NCBI GenBank assembly: GCA_035701505.1
Contig: DASSSA010000009.1
Coordinates: 1 to 10,582 of the forward strand
Direction of reading: 5' to 3'
From: AC-69 sp035701505
GTDB taxonomy: Bacteria; Actinomycetota; UBA4738; HRBIN12
DNA: 10,582 nt
Position 1 is the first letter of the stretch; each line of letters starts with the position of its first letter. The position numbers and the translations under genes are program-made. Below the pieces are notes generated by a model that was not told the DNA's origin, ran no database searches, and saw nothing but the letters and a program-made list of their open reading frames with translations. Positions 1-6,649 of the stretch are shown here, in pieces.

Positions 1-351
1 CCGACGAGTGGCGAGCTTCGGACCCACTACGCGGGGTTCTTCGACCCTGGATTCGGATTCGACTCCGAGGGCGCCTTCCTGGGCTCGCGATCAGCTCTGG
101 AGGTCCGAGCACACGACGTGCCCTTCGCGATCGAGCACAGGCAGCGCGTAGCCAAGCTGACATTCGAACGCATGGCCGCCGAGCCCGACCGGCTGTATGG
201 AGACGCCATCGGCTCCTCGTACCAGGGGCAAATCGACACCCTCAGCAAGCACTTCAAGCAACCGCAGCCATCCGAAGCCGAGACATCACCCGCCGACCAT
301 GCCGACGCACTCGACCATCCGCGGCTGTTCGACGCCAAGGGCCCCGGCTGA
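1..351 (+). CDS. dcd: dCTP deaminase, C-terminal part (5' end outside window)
   Basis: This reading frame is open from base 1 and ends at TGA 349-351, so 116 codons of a gene that begins left of the window are visible. The protein carries C-terminal landmarks of the long-form 2'-deoxycytidine 5'-triphosphate deaminase family: an HYAGFFDPGFGF block near the start, then EVRAHDVPF, then KLTFERM, and finally GDAIGSSYQGQ followed by LSKHF. Enzymes of this family deaminate dCTP to dUTP in the cytosol and so feed dTTP synthesis. After LSKHF about 35 residues of polar, proline-rich sequence extend the tail, beyond where I would expect such proteins to end; this tail is probably unstructured. No lesion is visible in the part shown. 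The family call is confident. Whether the missing N-terminal half is intact cannot be judged here. Confidence 0.85.
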   Translation, partial: PTSGELRTHYAGFFDPGFGFDSEGAFLGSRSALEVRAHDVPFAIEHRQRVAKLTFERMAAEPDRLYGDAIGSSYQGQIDTLSKHFKQPQPSEAETSPADHADALDHPRLFDAKGPG

Positions 352-363
352 ACAACAGCTCCG

Positions 364-540
364 ATGAGCGAACGACATCCGAGCCCAAGTCCCGACGAGT
401 GCCAAGGACCCGAGGACGTCGGCAAGCTCTTTCACGACCAGGAACGTGACATCTGGTACGAGTGCATCTTCGACCGACGGAAGCAAGTCTTCACGTGGAC
501 GATCCTCCCCCCACAGGAAGCACCGCCCGAGAAGCAATGA
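364..540 (+). CDS. small hypothetical protein, 58 aa
   Basis: This is a short ATG-to-TGA frame 12 bases after the dcd stop and on the same strand, so it could be co-transcribed with dcd. The 58-residue product has a polar start (MSERHPSPSPDECQ) and then a compact block, LFHDQERDIWYECIFDRR, followed by KQVFTWTILPPQ. The alternation of aromatic and charged residues around YECIFDRRKQVFTWTI suggests two short beta strands. Codon third positions are mostly G or C, as in the neighbouring genes. Two cysteines (residues 13 and 35) are present but no metal motif. There is no clear Shine-Dalgarno sequence. I do not recognise a family and assign no function; the coding call rests on codon use, spacing and orientation. 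Confidence 0.55.
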   Translation: MSERHPSPSPDECQGPEDVGKLFHDQERDIWYECIFDRRKQVFTWTILPPQEAPPEKQ

Positions 541-581
541 GTCCGAAGCGTCTTTTGGGACGCGTCCTGAAGGGCACCGGG

Positions 582-779
582 TCGTGTCCCGTCATCTATG
601 AAGGACGTTCCGATGTCAAGGCGAGGCGCGGATCGGTAGCCATGGGGACGGGAGGCCGCGTTCACCAAGGTGAGGGTCGAGAGGACCAGTCATCTATTCG
701 GGTTTGTCCATGGTGTCATGCGGCCCAGGCGGCTCAATCAAATGGGCGGCCGTCCGTAGGAGGCCATGACGGGACACGA
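582..779. repeat. 198-bp segment bounded by perfect 14-bp inverted repeats
   Basis: TCGTGTCCCGTCAT at 582-595 is exactly complementary to ATGACGGGACACGA at 766-779. The segment lies in the 268-bp stretch downstream of the IS110 transposase stop (on the minus strand) and holds no convincing gene. A 9-bp direct repeat, GTCATCTAT, occurs at 591-599 and 689-697. The structure could be a short TIR-bounded element, or a long-range stem closing a structured RNA encoded at the transposon end. Both readings are inference; the inverted repeat itself is seen directly. Confidence 0.6.
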
Positions 780-808
780 GCGCGCCTCGACCACGTCGTG
801 GATCTCCA

Positions 809-1777
809 TCAGGCTGCGGGGTAGGCGCGACAGCCGCGCCCGTCCCGAAGGGCGTAGTAACAGAGCGTGAGGAGCCTTCTGGCCAGCGCCACCCGAGCGA
901 TCTTCGTTCCCCGGCGAACGGCGATCCGGTCGAGGAAGGCCCTGAGGTCTGGGTCGCGTTGCGGGCGTGCAGCGGCCTCGACGAGCACCCAGCGGAGCCA
1001 GCGGGAGCCCTGCTTGGAGATGTGACCGCGCCTGGTGTGCTCGGCGCTGGAACGCTCCGATGGTGTGAGACCAGCCCAGGAGCAGAGCCGGTCGGCGGTG
1101 TCGAACCGGGAAACGTCCCACACCTCGGTGAGGACCGTCGCCGCGGTGATGAACCCGATCCCCGGGATCCGGGTGAGCCTTGCGAGGCGGTCGTCGCCTC
1201 GGAACAGACTCTGGAGCTCACGCTCGGCGACTGCCACCTCGCCGGCGATCTTCCCGCCCAGGCGCACGTTCGCCTCGATTCTTGCCCGGGAGGTCTCCGG
1301 GAGCTCGAGTTCGGCGAGGAACCGTTTCCCGGCGCGGCCGAAGACATCGGTCATCTCCGGTAGCGCACCGTGCTCGGCAAGCAGCGCGTGGACCTGGCAG
1401 GTGAGCCGGGTCCGCATGCGCACCAGCGAGGTCCGCATCCTGGCCAGGCGCCTGGCCTCCCTCGCCTCGGGCGGGGCGATCCAGGCCTCGGGGAGCAGGT
1501 TCGAGCGCAGCAGGTGGGCGAGCGTCTTGGCGTCGACGGAGTCGTTCTTCACTCGGGCCGAGGAGATGGCCTTGGTGGCGAGCGGGTGCGCCATGTGAGC
1601 GGGGATCCCTGCGTCGGCGAGCAGGTCGGCGAACCAGCTCCACCCGAAGGTGGCCTCGAACGCGACCTCGAGCGGGGCCGGCTCCAGCTCGCCAAAGACC
1701 CTGAAGAGCCTGTTGCAGAAACCCGGATTGCGCTGCAGGCACCGCTGCATGTTGTGGAACCAAGCAGGCGACATCAC
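809..1777 (-). CDS. IS110-family transposase (N-terminus apparently frameshifted)
   Basis: IS110-family proteins are RNA-guided recombinases with an N-terminal RuvC-like DEDD domain and a C-terminal domain bearing a catalytic serine. This 322-residue frame shows the second acidic motif at E41 (EVAFEATFGW), the paired aspartates D79 and D82 (KNDSVDAKTLAHLL), an HhH-like RIPGIGFITA near 203-212, then GLTPSERSS and GHISKQGSRWLRW (about 236-263), which is the region of the conserved serine. It ends in LLTLCYYALRDGRGCRAYP, a normal family terminus. The usual first aspartate is absent from the GTG start at 1777. Restoring one base near 1784-1788 joins this frame to codons beginning at GTG 1821 and supplies an aspartate 48 residues before E41. 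The protein is therefore probably inactive as read. Only 87 bases separate 1821 from the next gene, against 268 on the downstream side. Confidence 0.88.
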   Translation of the reverse strand: MMSPAWFHNMQRCLQRNPGFCNRLFRVFGELEPAPLEVAFEATFGWSWFADLLADAGIPAHMAHPLATKAISSARVKNDSVDAKTLAHLLRSNLLPEAWIAPPEAREARRLARMRTSLVRMRTRLTCQVHALLAEHGALPEMTDVFGRAGKRFLAELELPETSRARIEANVRLGGKIAGEVAVAERELQSLFRGDDRLARLTRIPGIGFITAATVLTEVWDVSRFDTADRLCSWAGLTPSERSSAEHTRRGHISKQGSRWLRWVLVEAAARPQRDPDLRAFLDRIAVRRGTKIARVALARRLLTLCYYALRDGRGCRAYPAA

Positions 1778-1862
1778 AGCATAATGTGGTCGGCCGCGTC
1801 CACTGACGGTTTGTGCAACACCCTCTACAGGGACCCGGGACTCAAACGCGGAACTTGCTCGC

Positions 1863-1886
1863 GACCAGACTGTACTTCGGCTGGTC
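1863..1886. other. hairpin between IS110 and the molybdoenzyme gene
   Basis: GACCAG (1863-1868) and CTGGTC (1881-1886) form a 6-bp stem with a 12-base loop. It lies 22 bases before the GTG start of the molybdoenzyme and within the short upstream end of the IS110 transposase. It could belong to either unit. No promoter could be assigned with confidence in the surrounding 87 bases. Confidence 0.3.
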
Positions 1887-1908
1887 CGCTGTGTGATAAC
1901 AGGGGGTC

Positions 1909-2994
1909 GTGACCGAGCCGCCCGTTGATCGGATCGAACTTGAGCGTGAGGAGCTCGCTTTCACTTTACGCAACCCCGAGATGCCGCTGGAGGCGTTGCA
2001 ATTCGACATCACGCCGACCGAGCTGCATTACGTGCTCACGCACTTCGACATCCCGTTCATCGACTCCAGGTCGTGGCGGCTGTCCGTCGGCGGCAACGTG
2101 GCCCGACCGCTGTCCTTGACCCTGGATGAGATCCGTGCACGAGCCTCGGTCTCGTCGCCGATCACTCTCGAGTGCGCGGGGAACGGCCGCGCGCTCCTCT
2201 CCCGGAAGACGGATTCGTGGATGCCGTGGCTGTACGGCGCTTGCTCGACGGCGGAGTGGACGGGTGCGCCGCTCGGGCCGCTGCTCGATGAGGCAGGCGT
2301 CCTGGACGAGGCCGTTGAGGTCCTCTTCACGGGGGCCGACAGGGGGATCGAAGACGGCATCGTGCAGCACTTCGAGCGCAGTCTCCCCCTCACCGAGGCA
2401 TCACGACCCGAGGTGCTCCTGGCCTACGAGATGAACGGGGTGCCGCTCCCCGCGCGCCACGGGTTCCCGTTGCGGCTCGTCGCGCCGGGGTGGTACGGCA
2501 TGGCCAGCGTGAAATGGCTCGAACGCATCACGGTGCTGGACGAACCGCACACGGGATACATGCAAACCTCCTTCGTCATGCAGCAACGCGACGATGATCC
2601 CGGAATCCTCGTGAGCCGCATGGCACCCCGTTCGCTCATGGTCCGCCCCGGGATGCTCAACGATGATGGGGTCCGCGAGCTTGACTCGGTCGACCTCCAC
2701 GTGCGTGGAAGAGCGTGGTCAGGCTGGGGTCCGATCGAACGCGTCGAGGTCAGTCTCGATGGCGGCGCGACGTGGGGCGATGCGAGGCTCGAGCCATTGG
2801 GGTCAGCCTTCGCGTGGGTGGGGTGGACGTTCGAGGCAGCGTTGCCGGGCGGGGGATCGTATGAGCTGTGCTCGCGCGCGACCGATACGTCCGGGAACGT
2901 CCAGCCCGTCGAGGAGTCATGGAACCTCGGTGGGTTCGCTAACAACGCCGTGGAACGGGTCCGCGTCATGGTGGCGCCCGGCCAAGGCGGATGA
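1909..2994 (+). CDS. sulfite oxidase-type molybdopterin-dependent oxidoreductase
   Basis: The 361-residue protein has the two-domain layout of the sulfite oxidase family. Residues about 50-210 match the Mo-cofactor domain, with the molybdenum-ligating cysteine at C89 in SPITLECAGNGR. Residues about 235-355 match the Mo-co dimerisation domain, with the typical GRAWSGWGPIERVEVSLDGG block near 267-286. Such enzymes oxidise sulfite or reduce related oxo-substrates using a pterin-bound molybdenum. There is no Tat or Sec signal, no haem-binding domain and no membrane segment, so the protein as read should stay in the cytosol; its substrate and electron partner are unknown. The GTG at 1909 is chosen because a G-rich tract (AGGGGG, 1901-1906) lies just upstream, although the spacing is short. 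The gene is intact and stands alone between an IS110 copy and a clpP fragment. Confidence 0.88.
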   Translation: MTEPPVDRIELEREELAFTLRNPEMPLEALQFDITPTELHYVLTHFDIPFIDSRSWRLSVGGNVARPLSLTLDEIRARASVSSPITLECAGNGRALLSRKTDSWMPWLYGACSTAEWTGAPLGPLLDEAGVLDEAVEVLFTGADRGIEDGIVQHFERSLPLTEASRPEVLLAYEMNGVPLPARHGFPLRLVAPGWYGMASVKWLERITVLDEPHTGYMQTSFVMQQRDDDPGILVSRMAPRSLMVRPGMLNDDGVRELDSVDLHVRGRAWSGWGPIERVEVSLDGGATWGDARLEPLGSAFAWVGWTFEAALPGGGSYELCSRATDTSGNVQPVEESWNLGGFANNAVERVRVMVAPGQGG

Positions 2995-3089
2995 CGAGGT
3001 CTCGATCCCGTCTGCGGTTGACTTCCCATCCATGCGACTCGGCGCTCAGCCCTTGTTCGCCCTTCGTGACGCGGGGTTCCTCGCAGGTC

Positions 3090-3351
3090 GGAGGGCAGGC
3101 AGTGGATATCGAGATCCACGCCGGGGAGATCCTCCGGCAGCGCCCGCCTAGTGGACGAGATCCTGGCCCGCCACACCGAACAGCCCCTGGAGAAGATCTC
3201 AAGGGACACCGACCGGGACTTCATCCTCACGGCCGAGCAGGCAAAGGACTACGGGGTCATCGTCGAGGTCATTTCGAGCCGGACTCTCGCCCACCTCTCT
3301 GAGTTCAGGCCTTCCCCGGGACGAGGAGCCGACGGCCAGGGCGTCTCCTAG
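3090..3351 (+). pseudogene. clpP: clpP 3' fragment, frameshifted
   Basis: Two reading frames together encode the C-terminal third of the ClpP protease. The first (3090-3143) gives GGQAVDIEIHAGEILRQR. The second (about 3145 onward) gives RLVDEILARHTEQPLEKI, then RDTDRDFILTAEQAKDYGVI and VEVISSR. A frameshift in the C-rich run at 3141-3147 separates them. ClpP is a serine protease with a Ser-His-Asp triad; only the Asp region (DTDRD) is present here, and the Ser and His parts are missing. After EVISSR the frame runs about 20 residues of unrelated sequence to TAG 3349-3351. No adjacent clpX is seen. This is a dead fragment left by a rearrangement, not a functional gene. Confidence 0.8.
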
Positions 3352-3560
3352 AAGGTGCTTCTGCCCGCCAAGCTGTTTACCCCTCTGCCGTACCGAGTGA
3401 TTTCGCCTTCCCCCTTCCCCGCGCCGAGGCACCAGATCCGGGGGGCCGGGTTCGAAGAGTCCGTGATCGAAGAGCACGTACTCCTGGCCTCGCCGATCCC
3501 ACCAACGGGTGGCTGCCCGGCCGCCAGATCGCCGATCCGACGCACCCATGCGAGAGGGCC

Positions 3561-3860
3561 GTGCCGCGAGACCATTCGCACTTCTGGACCGAGTTCGGCA
3601 CGTTCGGATCCTTGGATTGGAAGGGCAACCAGGTGGATGAAGGGACCTACGAGATCATCGACGATGACACCCTCGTCATGCCGTATGGGTTCGACCAAGG
3701 ACCGCCCATTCCGGTCGAGTTCCGATATCGAATCCGCGGCGACACACTCGTGTTGGATCCGGTGATTCCAAGCGACTGCTCGACAAAGCACTTCTTGGAG
3801 GCCGCTTTATGGAGCGTCTCGGTGGCCTATCCCGGCGAGACCTGGGAGCGCGTCAGCTAA
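3561..3860 (+). CDS. hypothetical protein, lipocalin-like beta-strand-rich
   Basis: The frame from GTG 3561 encodes 99 residues rich in beta-type alternation: HSHFWTEFGTFGSLDWKG, then VDEGTYEIIDDDTLVMPY, then VEFRYRIRGDTLVLDPVIP, and an end of WSVSVAYPGETWERVS. The order 'aromatic strand, GTYEIIDDDT, YRIRGDTL, terminal aromatic strand' resembles lipocalin-like secreted proteins I associate with uncultured Actinomycetota; that comparison is from memory. No signal peptide is visible at this start. The same frame stays open upstream (through WLPGRQIADPTHPCERA) without an ATG, GTG or TTG for over 100 bases, so the gene may be truncated at its 5' end or start elsewhere. It follows the clpP fragment, which fits a rearrangement junction. 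Function is unknown. Confidence 0.6.
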   Translation: MPRDHSHFWTEFGTFGSLDWKGNQVDEGTYEIIDDDTLVMPYGFDQGPPIPVEFRYRIRGDTLVLDPVIPSDCSTKHFLEAALWSVSVAYPGETWERVS

Positions 3861-4285
3861 GCCGGGATCAGGGCCTCCAGGTACTCCCTCAAGGGGACCT
3901 TCTTCCGCCGGCCCGGGGGGTTCCTATTGGGGCGCATTCGCCGAAAAACCTCGCAGGATGGCGCTCTAGCCTCTTTTGCGTAGGTGGCCGCTCTACGGCG
4001 CTCCTGGTTCGGTTAGAGACCCCCCGAAAACGGGCCGGTTTAGGCGTTAGCGGAGAAGATGTACGGATTCGCCTTTTCGAGTTCCACCCGTGACTACCTC
4101 AAATAGGGGTTTGCCCTCCTTCGTTTTCAGTATTGGATTGGTGCAACGACAAACACGGAAGTGTGCGGCGGCGGGTCATCGCCGAAAGACTCGGGGGGTC
4201 GCATCAAGTCGATTCCTTCTCCCCGGGTCACCGATTCCCTCGTTCGCAGCTGCTCTGCCGGCGCCCACATCCAAGGAAGGGGGTG
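3861..4285. other. intergenic stretch, no supported gene
   Basis: I see no convincing gene here. On the minus strand, 3857-3910 reads RRKKVPLREYLEALIPA followed by TAG, with good third-position GC. It looks like a lost protein C-terminus, but upstream of it (3911-4017) codon quality falls and a stop appears at 4016-4018. The segment is less GC-rich than its neighbours around 3940-4150. No RNA gene was recognised. Confidence 0.4.
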
Positions 4286-4342
4286 ATGATGCGGCTGGTA
4301 GCGACCGAGCGCAGCCATATGCTGCGCACCCACGGTGGGTGA
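4286..4342 (+). other. possible leader ORF (18 codons) with two hairpins
   Basis: A purine-rich tract resembling a ribosome site (AAGGAAGGGGG) directly precedes ATGATG at 4286-4291, which opens an 18-codon frame ending in TGA 4340-4342, 35 bases before the secreted-protein gene. Inside it lie a perfect hairpin with 7-bp arms GCGCAGC (4309-4315) and GCTGCGC (4321-4327) around a 5-base loop, and then a second symmetric sequence ACCCACGGTGGGT (4328-4340). Translation through this frame would disrupt both hairpins, so it could act as a leader controlling the next gene. This is inference from layout only; the peptide resembles nothing I know. Confidence 0.3.
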
Positions 4343-4377
4343 ACGAGGGACCCCACCCGAATCGAAGGGGAAGACCC

Positions 4378-4869
4378 ATGCGTCGAGTAGGCATTTTGGT
4401 ATTGGCTGTGGCCCTCTTCAGTCTTACCGCTGAAGCGGCCTCGGCCACGAGCGGAGCCCACTTCTTCCACAAGGCGTCGAAGAGCAGCGTCAACGACCAG
4501 GGCGCGCTCGTCGTCAGCTGGGACGAGGCCGGCGTCGGCCAGGACCAGGTGAATTACATCCTGAGTGCACAAGCCAGCGCCACCTACGCCTGCATCAACG
4601 GTGGCGGGAATCACCCGAAGGCAGCCAACAAGGAGACCTTCAACGGCCCGCTGAGCTCGCCGGAAACGGGCTTCCTGCCCGAGAACGGGCGCGTTAAGGG
4701 AACCCTCTCCGTCGGGCCGCTGTCGTCGGGCAACTTCTCCTGCCCGTCCGGCCAGGACCTCCGGCTGGCCTGCGTCTCGTACACCGACATCACGTTGACG
4801 GACACAACGAACAACGTCGTCGAGGCCTTCGCCGACGCCTCGCGCACCTTCATCCAGGGAGTGTGCTAG
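4378..4869 (+). CDS. secreted hypothetical protein with ACINGGGNHPKAANK motif
   Basis: The ATG at 4378 is preferred over upstream starts because it follows a GAAGGGGAAG ribosome site and begins a clear signal peptide: two arginines, a hydrophobic core (ILVLAVALFSL) and a likely cleavage after ASA at about residue 23. The 163-residue product is thus exported. The mature part contains VSWDEAGVGQDQVNYILSAQ, then ATYACINGGGNHPKAANKET (about 69-88), and cysteines at 72, 122, 132 and 163 that could form disulfides. I recall the C-x-N-x-G-G-N-x-P-x-A-A-N-K signature from secreted actinobacterial proteins of unknown function; no enzyme activity can be claimed. It is a single gene with a strong hairpin 43 bases past the stop. 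Confidence 0.8.
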   Translation: MRRVGILVLAVALFSLTAEAASATSGAHFFHKASKSSVNDQGALVVSWDEAGVGQDQVNYILSAQASATYACINGGGNHPKAANKETFNGPLSSPETGFLPENGRVKGTLSVGPLSSGNFSCPSGQDLRLACVSYTDITLTDTTNNVVEAFADASRTFIQGVC

Positions 4870-4911
4870 CGGCGGCTTGAAGTCTCCGCGGTTTGAAGGT
4901 CAGGAGGGACA

Positions 4912-4943
4912 GCGCCGGGGGCCCGCCGCAGGGCTCCCGGCGC
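4912..4943 (+). terminator. strong GC-rich hairpin, probable terminator
   Basis: GCGCCGGG (4912-4919) pairs with CCCGGCGC (4936-4943), continued by a G-T wobble (4920/4935) and GCCC/GGGC (4921-4924/4931-4934), giving a 13-bp stem with a 6-base loop. It lies 43 bases after the secreted-protein stop. There is no following T-run, as is common for hairpin terminators in high-GC actinobacteria. Confidence 0.6.
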
Positions 4944-4981
4944 ACATCGTTGGGGGGCAATCTAGGTTCACGCCGGAGGGT

Positions 4982-5010
4982 ACTACTCGTGGATGAGACC
5001 GCCGAGTAGT
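4982..5010. repeat. 8-bp inverted repeat
   Basis: ACTACTCG (4982-4989) and CGAGTAGT (5003-5010) are perfect inverted copies around a 13-base spacer. The site lies between the terminator-like hairpin and the transposase tail. It could be an operator or the worn end of an insertion sequence; nothing decides between these. Confidence 0.35.
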
Positions 5011-5115
5011 CGCGGCGCTTGTATCTCGCCGCCGCTCGGTCGAACCGGAACGTCGGCGTTTGGGGGGCCAAAAACTCGGATGGGGCTGAAGGGCACGGAA
5101 CGCCTTGATTCGCCA

Positions 5116-5278
5116 TCACGCGACCAGTTCGTACTCATGGATGATGCCGCCCAGGACGTCGCTTCTTCGCACGCGCAGCATGCTGGGAATCGGTGCAGGG
5201 GGTATTCGGCAGCGAGTTAGGCGCTCGCAGGTCGATCCCGCGGTGCGGCCGCTTCGGGTTGATCCCCCAGCGCGCGAC
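5116..5278 (-). pseudogene. DDE integrase-core transposase, C-terminal remnant
   Basis: Reading the minus strand, 5278-5219 encodes VARWGINPKRPHRGIDLRAP and, in another frame, 5187-5116 encodes PSMLRVRRSDVLGGIIHEYE plus LVA and a stop. Together these match the usual ending of IS481/IS3-like integrase-core transposases, where an RPHRxxxLRxP block is followed by an RRxxLGGLIHEY terminus. The two halves are out of frame, and nothing of the catalytic DDE core remains upstream, where the CPBP leader begins. It is the worn 3' stub of an insertion sequence. The IS family is approximate because only the last 50 or so residues survive. Confidence 0.65.
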
Positions 5279-5367
5279 CAGTGGGACGATCGATCTGACC
5301 GGACTTGACTCCCGACCTTCGTCGGGTGTACTCGCGTGATGGAGCGGTCTCCGCGGAAGGGAACCAC

Positions 5368-6189
5368 ATGAACCCTGGCGCTTCTTACCGCATCCGGGCG
5401 GCATCGAATGGCCGGGTCGCATGGCGCGACGTGGCAGCGTTCACGGTATTGGCCCTCCTCGTCGTTCGCGTTGTAGGCGCGGTGGCCCTGGAGGCGTTGT
5501 TTCCGAACGCGCCAGACTTCGTCATCGACCTGGTGGATAACTACACGCCGGCGATCGCGGCCCTGCTCATGCTTCTGTTAGTGAGCAGGGAGGGGGTACG
5601 AGGCTCGCTGGGACCGCTCGGACCGTGGCGCCTCCATGTGTGGGCGATACTCCTCCCCGCCCTGATCACGCTGATCGCCGTGCCCGTCGTTGCCGCCACC
5701 GGCTCGGGCCACTTCGGCTCGGAAACGGATGAGCCACTGTGGTCGGCCATCCCAGCGCTGATAGCCGTCACGTTGCTCATGGTGTTTGGCGAGGAGTACG
5801 GGTGGCGCGGCTATCTGCTTCCCAAGTTGCTGCCCCTCGGCGAGGTTCGAGCCTCGCTCATCGTCGGGGTCATCTGGGGGGTCTGGCACTTCCCGAACGC
5901 CTTGCAGGAGTCCACCGCGGTCGACGCGATCGCCGTCCTCGTCTTCTACATCATCGGCAACGCGGCGCTGTCACCGCTCTTCACCCGGTTCTTCCTGGTT
6001 TCAGGGGGAAGCGTGGCCGTTGTTTGGATCCTCCACGCGGGCTTCAACGTGTTCACCACGCTGACCATCGAGCACCTCATGGTTGTCGACGAGCTGTTGT
6101 TCGGCAGCATCATCCTCGTCCTGATCGCCATGGCTTCCGGCTTGATGTACTGGCGCCGCCCCTCGGCCAACAGAGCCAGGGCTCATTAG
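5368..6189 (+). CDS. CPBP-family intramembrane glutamic endopeptidase
   Basis: The 273-residue protein is an integral membrane protease of the CPBP (CAAX protease/bacteriocin-processing, Abi) family. The three signature motifs are present: EE142-143 with R147 in FGEEYGWRGYLLP, H174 in WGVWHFPNA, and H223 with N227 in ILHAGFN. The glutamates and histidines form the active site within the membrane. Hydrophobic segments lie near 22-46, 58-72, 90-111, 126-141, 160-172, 186-203, 213-228 and 243-262. ATG 5368 is chosen over an upstream TTG because GGAAGGGAA sits a few bases before it. Bacterial members process or inactivate peptides, regulate membrane proteins or confer bacteriocin immunity; which applies here is unknown. 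The gene is intact and is a single transcription unit. Confidence 0.9.
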   Translation: MNPGASYRIRAASNGRVAWRDVAAFTVLALLVVRVVGAVALEALFPNAPDFVIDLVDNYTPAIAALLMLLLVSREGVRGSLGPLGPWRLHVWAILLPALITLIAVPVVAATGSGHFGSETDEPLWSAIPALIAVTLLMVFGEEYGWRGYLLPKLLPLGEVRASLIVGVIWGVWHFPNALQESTAVDAIAVLVFYIIGNAALSPLFTRFFLVSGGSVAVVWILHAGFNVFTTLTIEHLMVVDELLFGSIILVLIAMASGLMYWRRPSANRARAH

Positions 6190-6214
6190 CCCAGGGCAAG
6201 GGAGCGGCTGGGCT
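6188..6214 (+). terminator. hairpin overlapping the CPBP stop codon
   Basis: AGCCCAG (6188-6194) and CTGGGCT (6208-6214) make a 7-bp stem with a 13-base loop, starting inside the TAG stop. It has no T-run. It may end transcription of the CPBP gene, but support is only structural. Confidence 0.35.
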
Positions 6215-6327
6215 CCGGGGCGCACCGCGGAGCACGAACTCAAGCCACAAGGGCGGGTTGACCTTCGCGAGCGCGGGATCGATTCGGCGGCCCGCGCACC
6301 TACCCGGCTGACCGCCAGGAGCGAGCC

Positions 6328-6649
6328 TGAGGGGTACATCTATTCAGATCACATTGTTGACCTGCGCGTCTTCGCGATCTGGGGTCCTGGCTTCCCCCAC
6401 TTGAGGCGGCTGGTCGACCGCGCGACCACGTGAGGTGGCGCCGGAGCGCCCGCATCCATGCCTGGAACAATCCAACGGAGACTTGAGTCTGAGAGACTCA
6501 GATCTTCGGCCCCACCCTGGAAGGCCGGGCGCGAGGGCATCGGGCATCCGTGAAAGGCCCGTCAGGTCCACTCGGCATCCGTCGGCGCCGGACCTGCGCT
6601 GGGCCAAATGGCCAGGTGAACCGCGTGATACGAACAAATGCACCCCACA
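6328..6649. mobile_element. short TIR-bounded element, copy 1 (322 bp, MITE-like)
   Basis: The left end (6328-6367, beginning TGAGGGGTACAT) and the reverse complement of the right end (6649-6610, beginning TGTGGGGTGCAT) agree at 28 of 40 positions without gaps. A palindrome (TGAGTCT-GAG-AGACTCA, 6484-6500) sits almost exactly in the centre. No credible coding frame spans the inside. The right end abuts a transposase N-terminal stub that stops at this point, which fits an insertion into older mobile DNA. A related copy lies at 7845-8133. Shared pieces in the same order are TGACCTGCG(C/T)GTC after the left end, GAAC(A/C)ATCC before the centre, and TGAGT...ACTCA at the centre. No target duplication is visible. 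It could be a non-autonomous element or an internally deleted insertion sequence. Confidence 0.6.
6484..6500. repeat. 17-bp interrupted palindrome at the element centre
   Basis: TGAGTCT (6484-6490) and AGACTCA (6494-6500) are perfect inverted arms around GAG. The second element has a weaker version, TGAGT (7977-7981) and ACTCA (7990-7994), also at its midpoint, so the feature is shared by the family. Confidence 0.65.

Noticed and set aside
694..1347. Long open frames on both strands across the IS110 gene
   Set aside because: They are GC-rich shadow frames with arginine/serine/proline-rich low-complexity products; the family motifs are all in the 809-1777 frame.
2424..3230. 268-codon open frame on the minus strand opposite the sulfite oxidase gene
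   Set aside because: The sense strand encodes clear Mo-domain motifs over most of this span and the antisense product has no recognisable pattern.
5305..5367. Upstream TTG start for the CPBP protease
   Set aside because: The added residues are polar and unlike the family, and a better ribosome site precedes ATG 5368.
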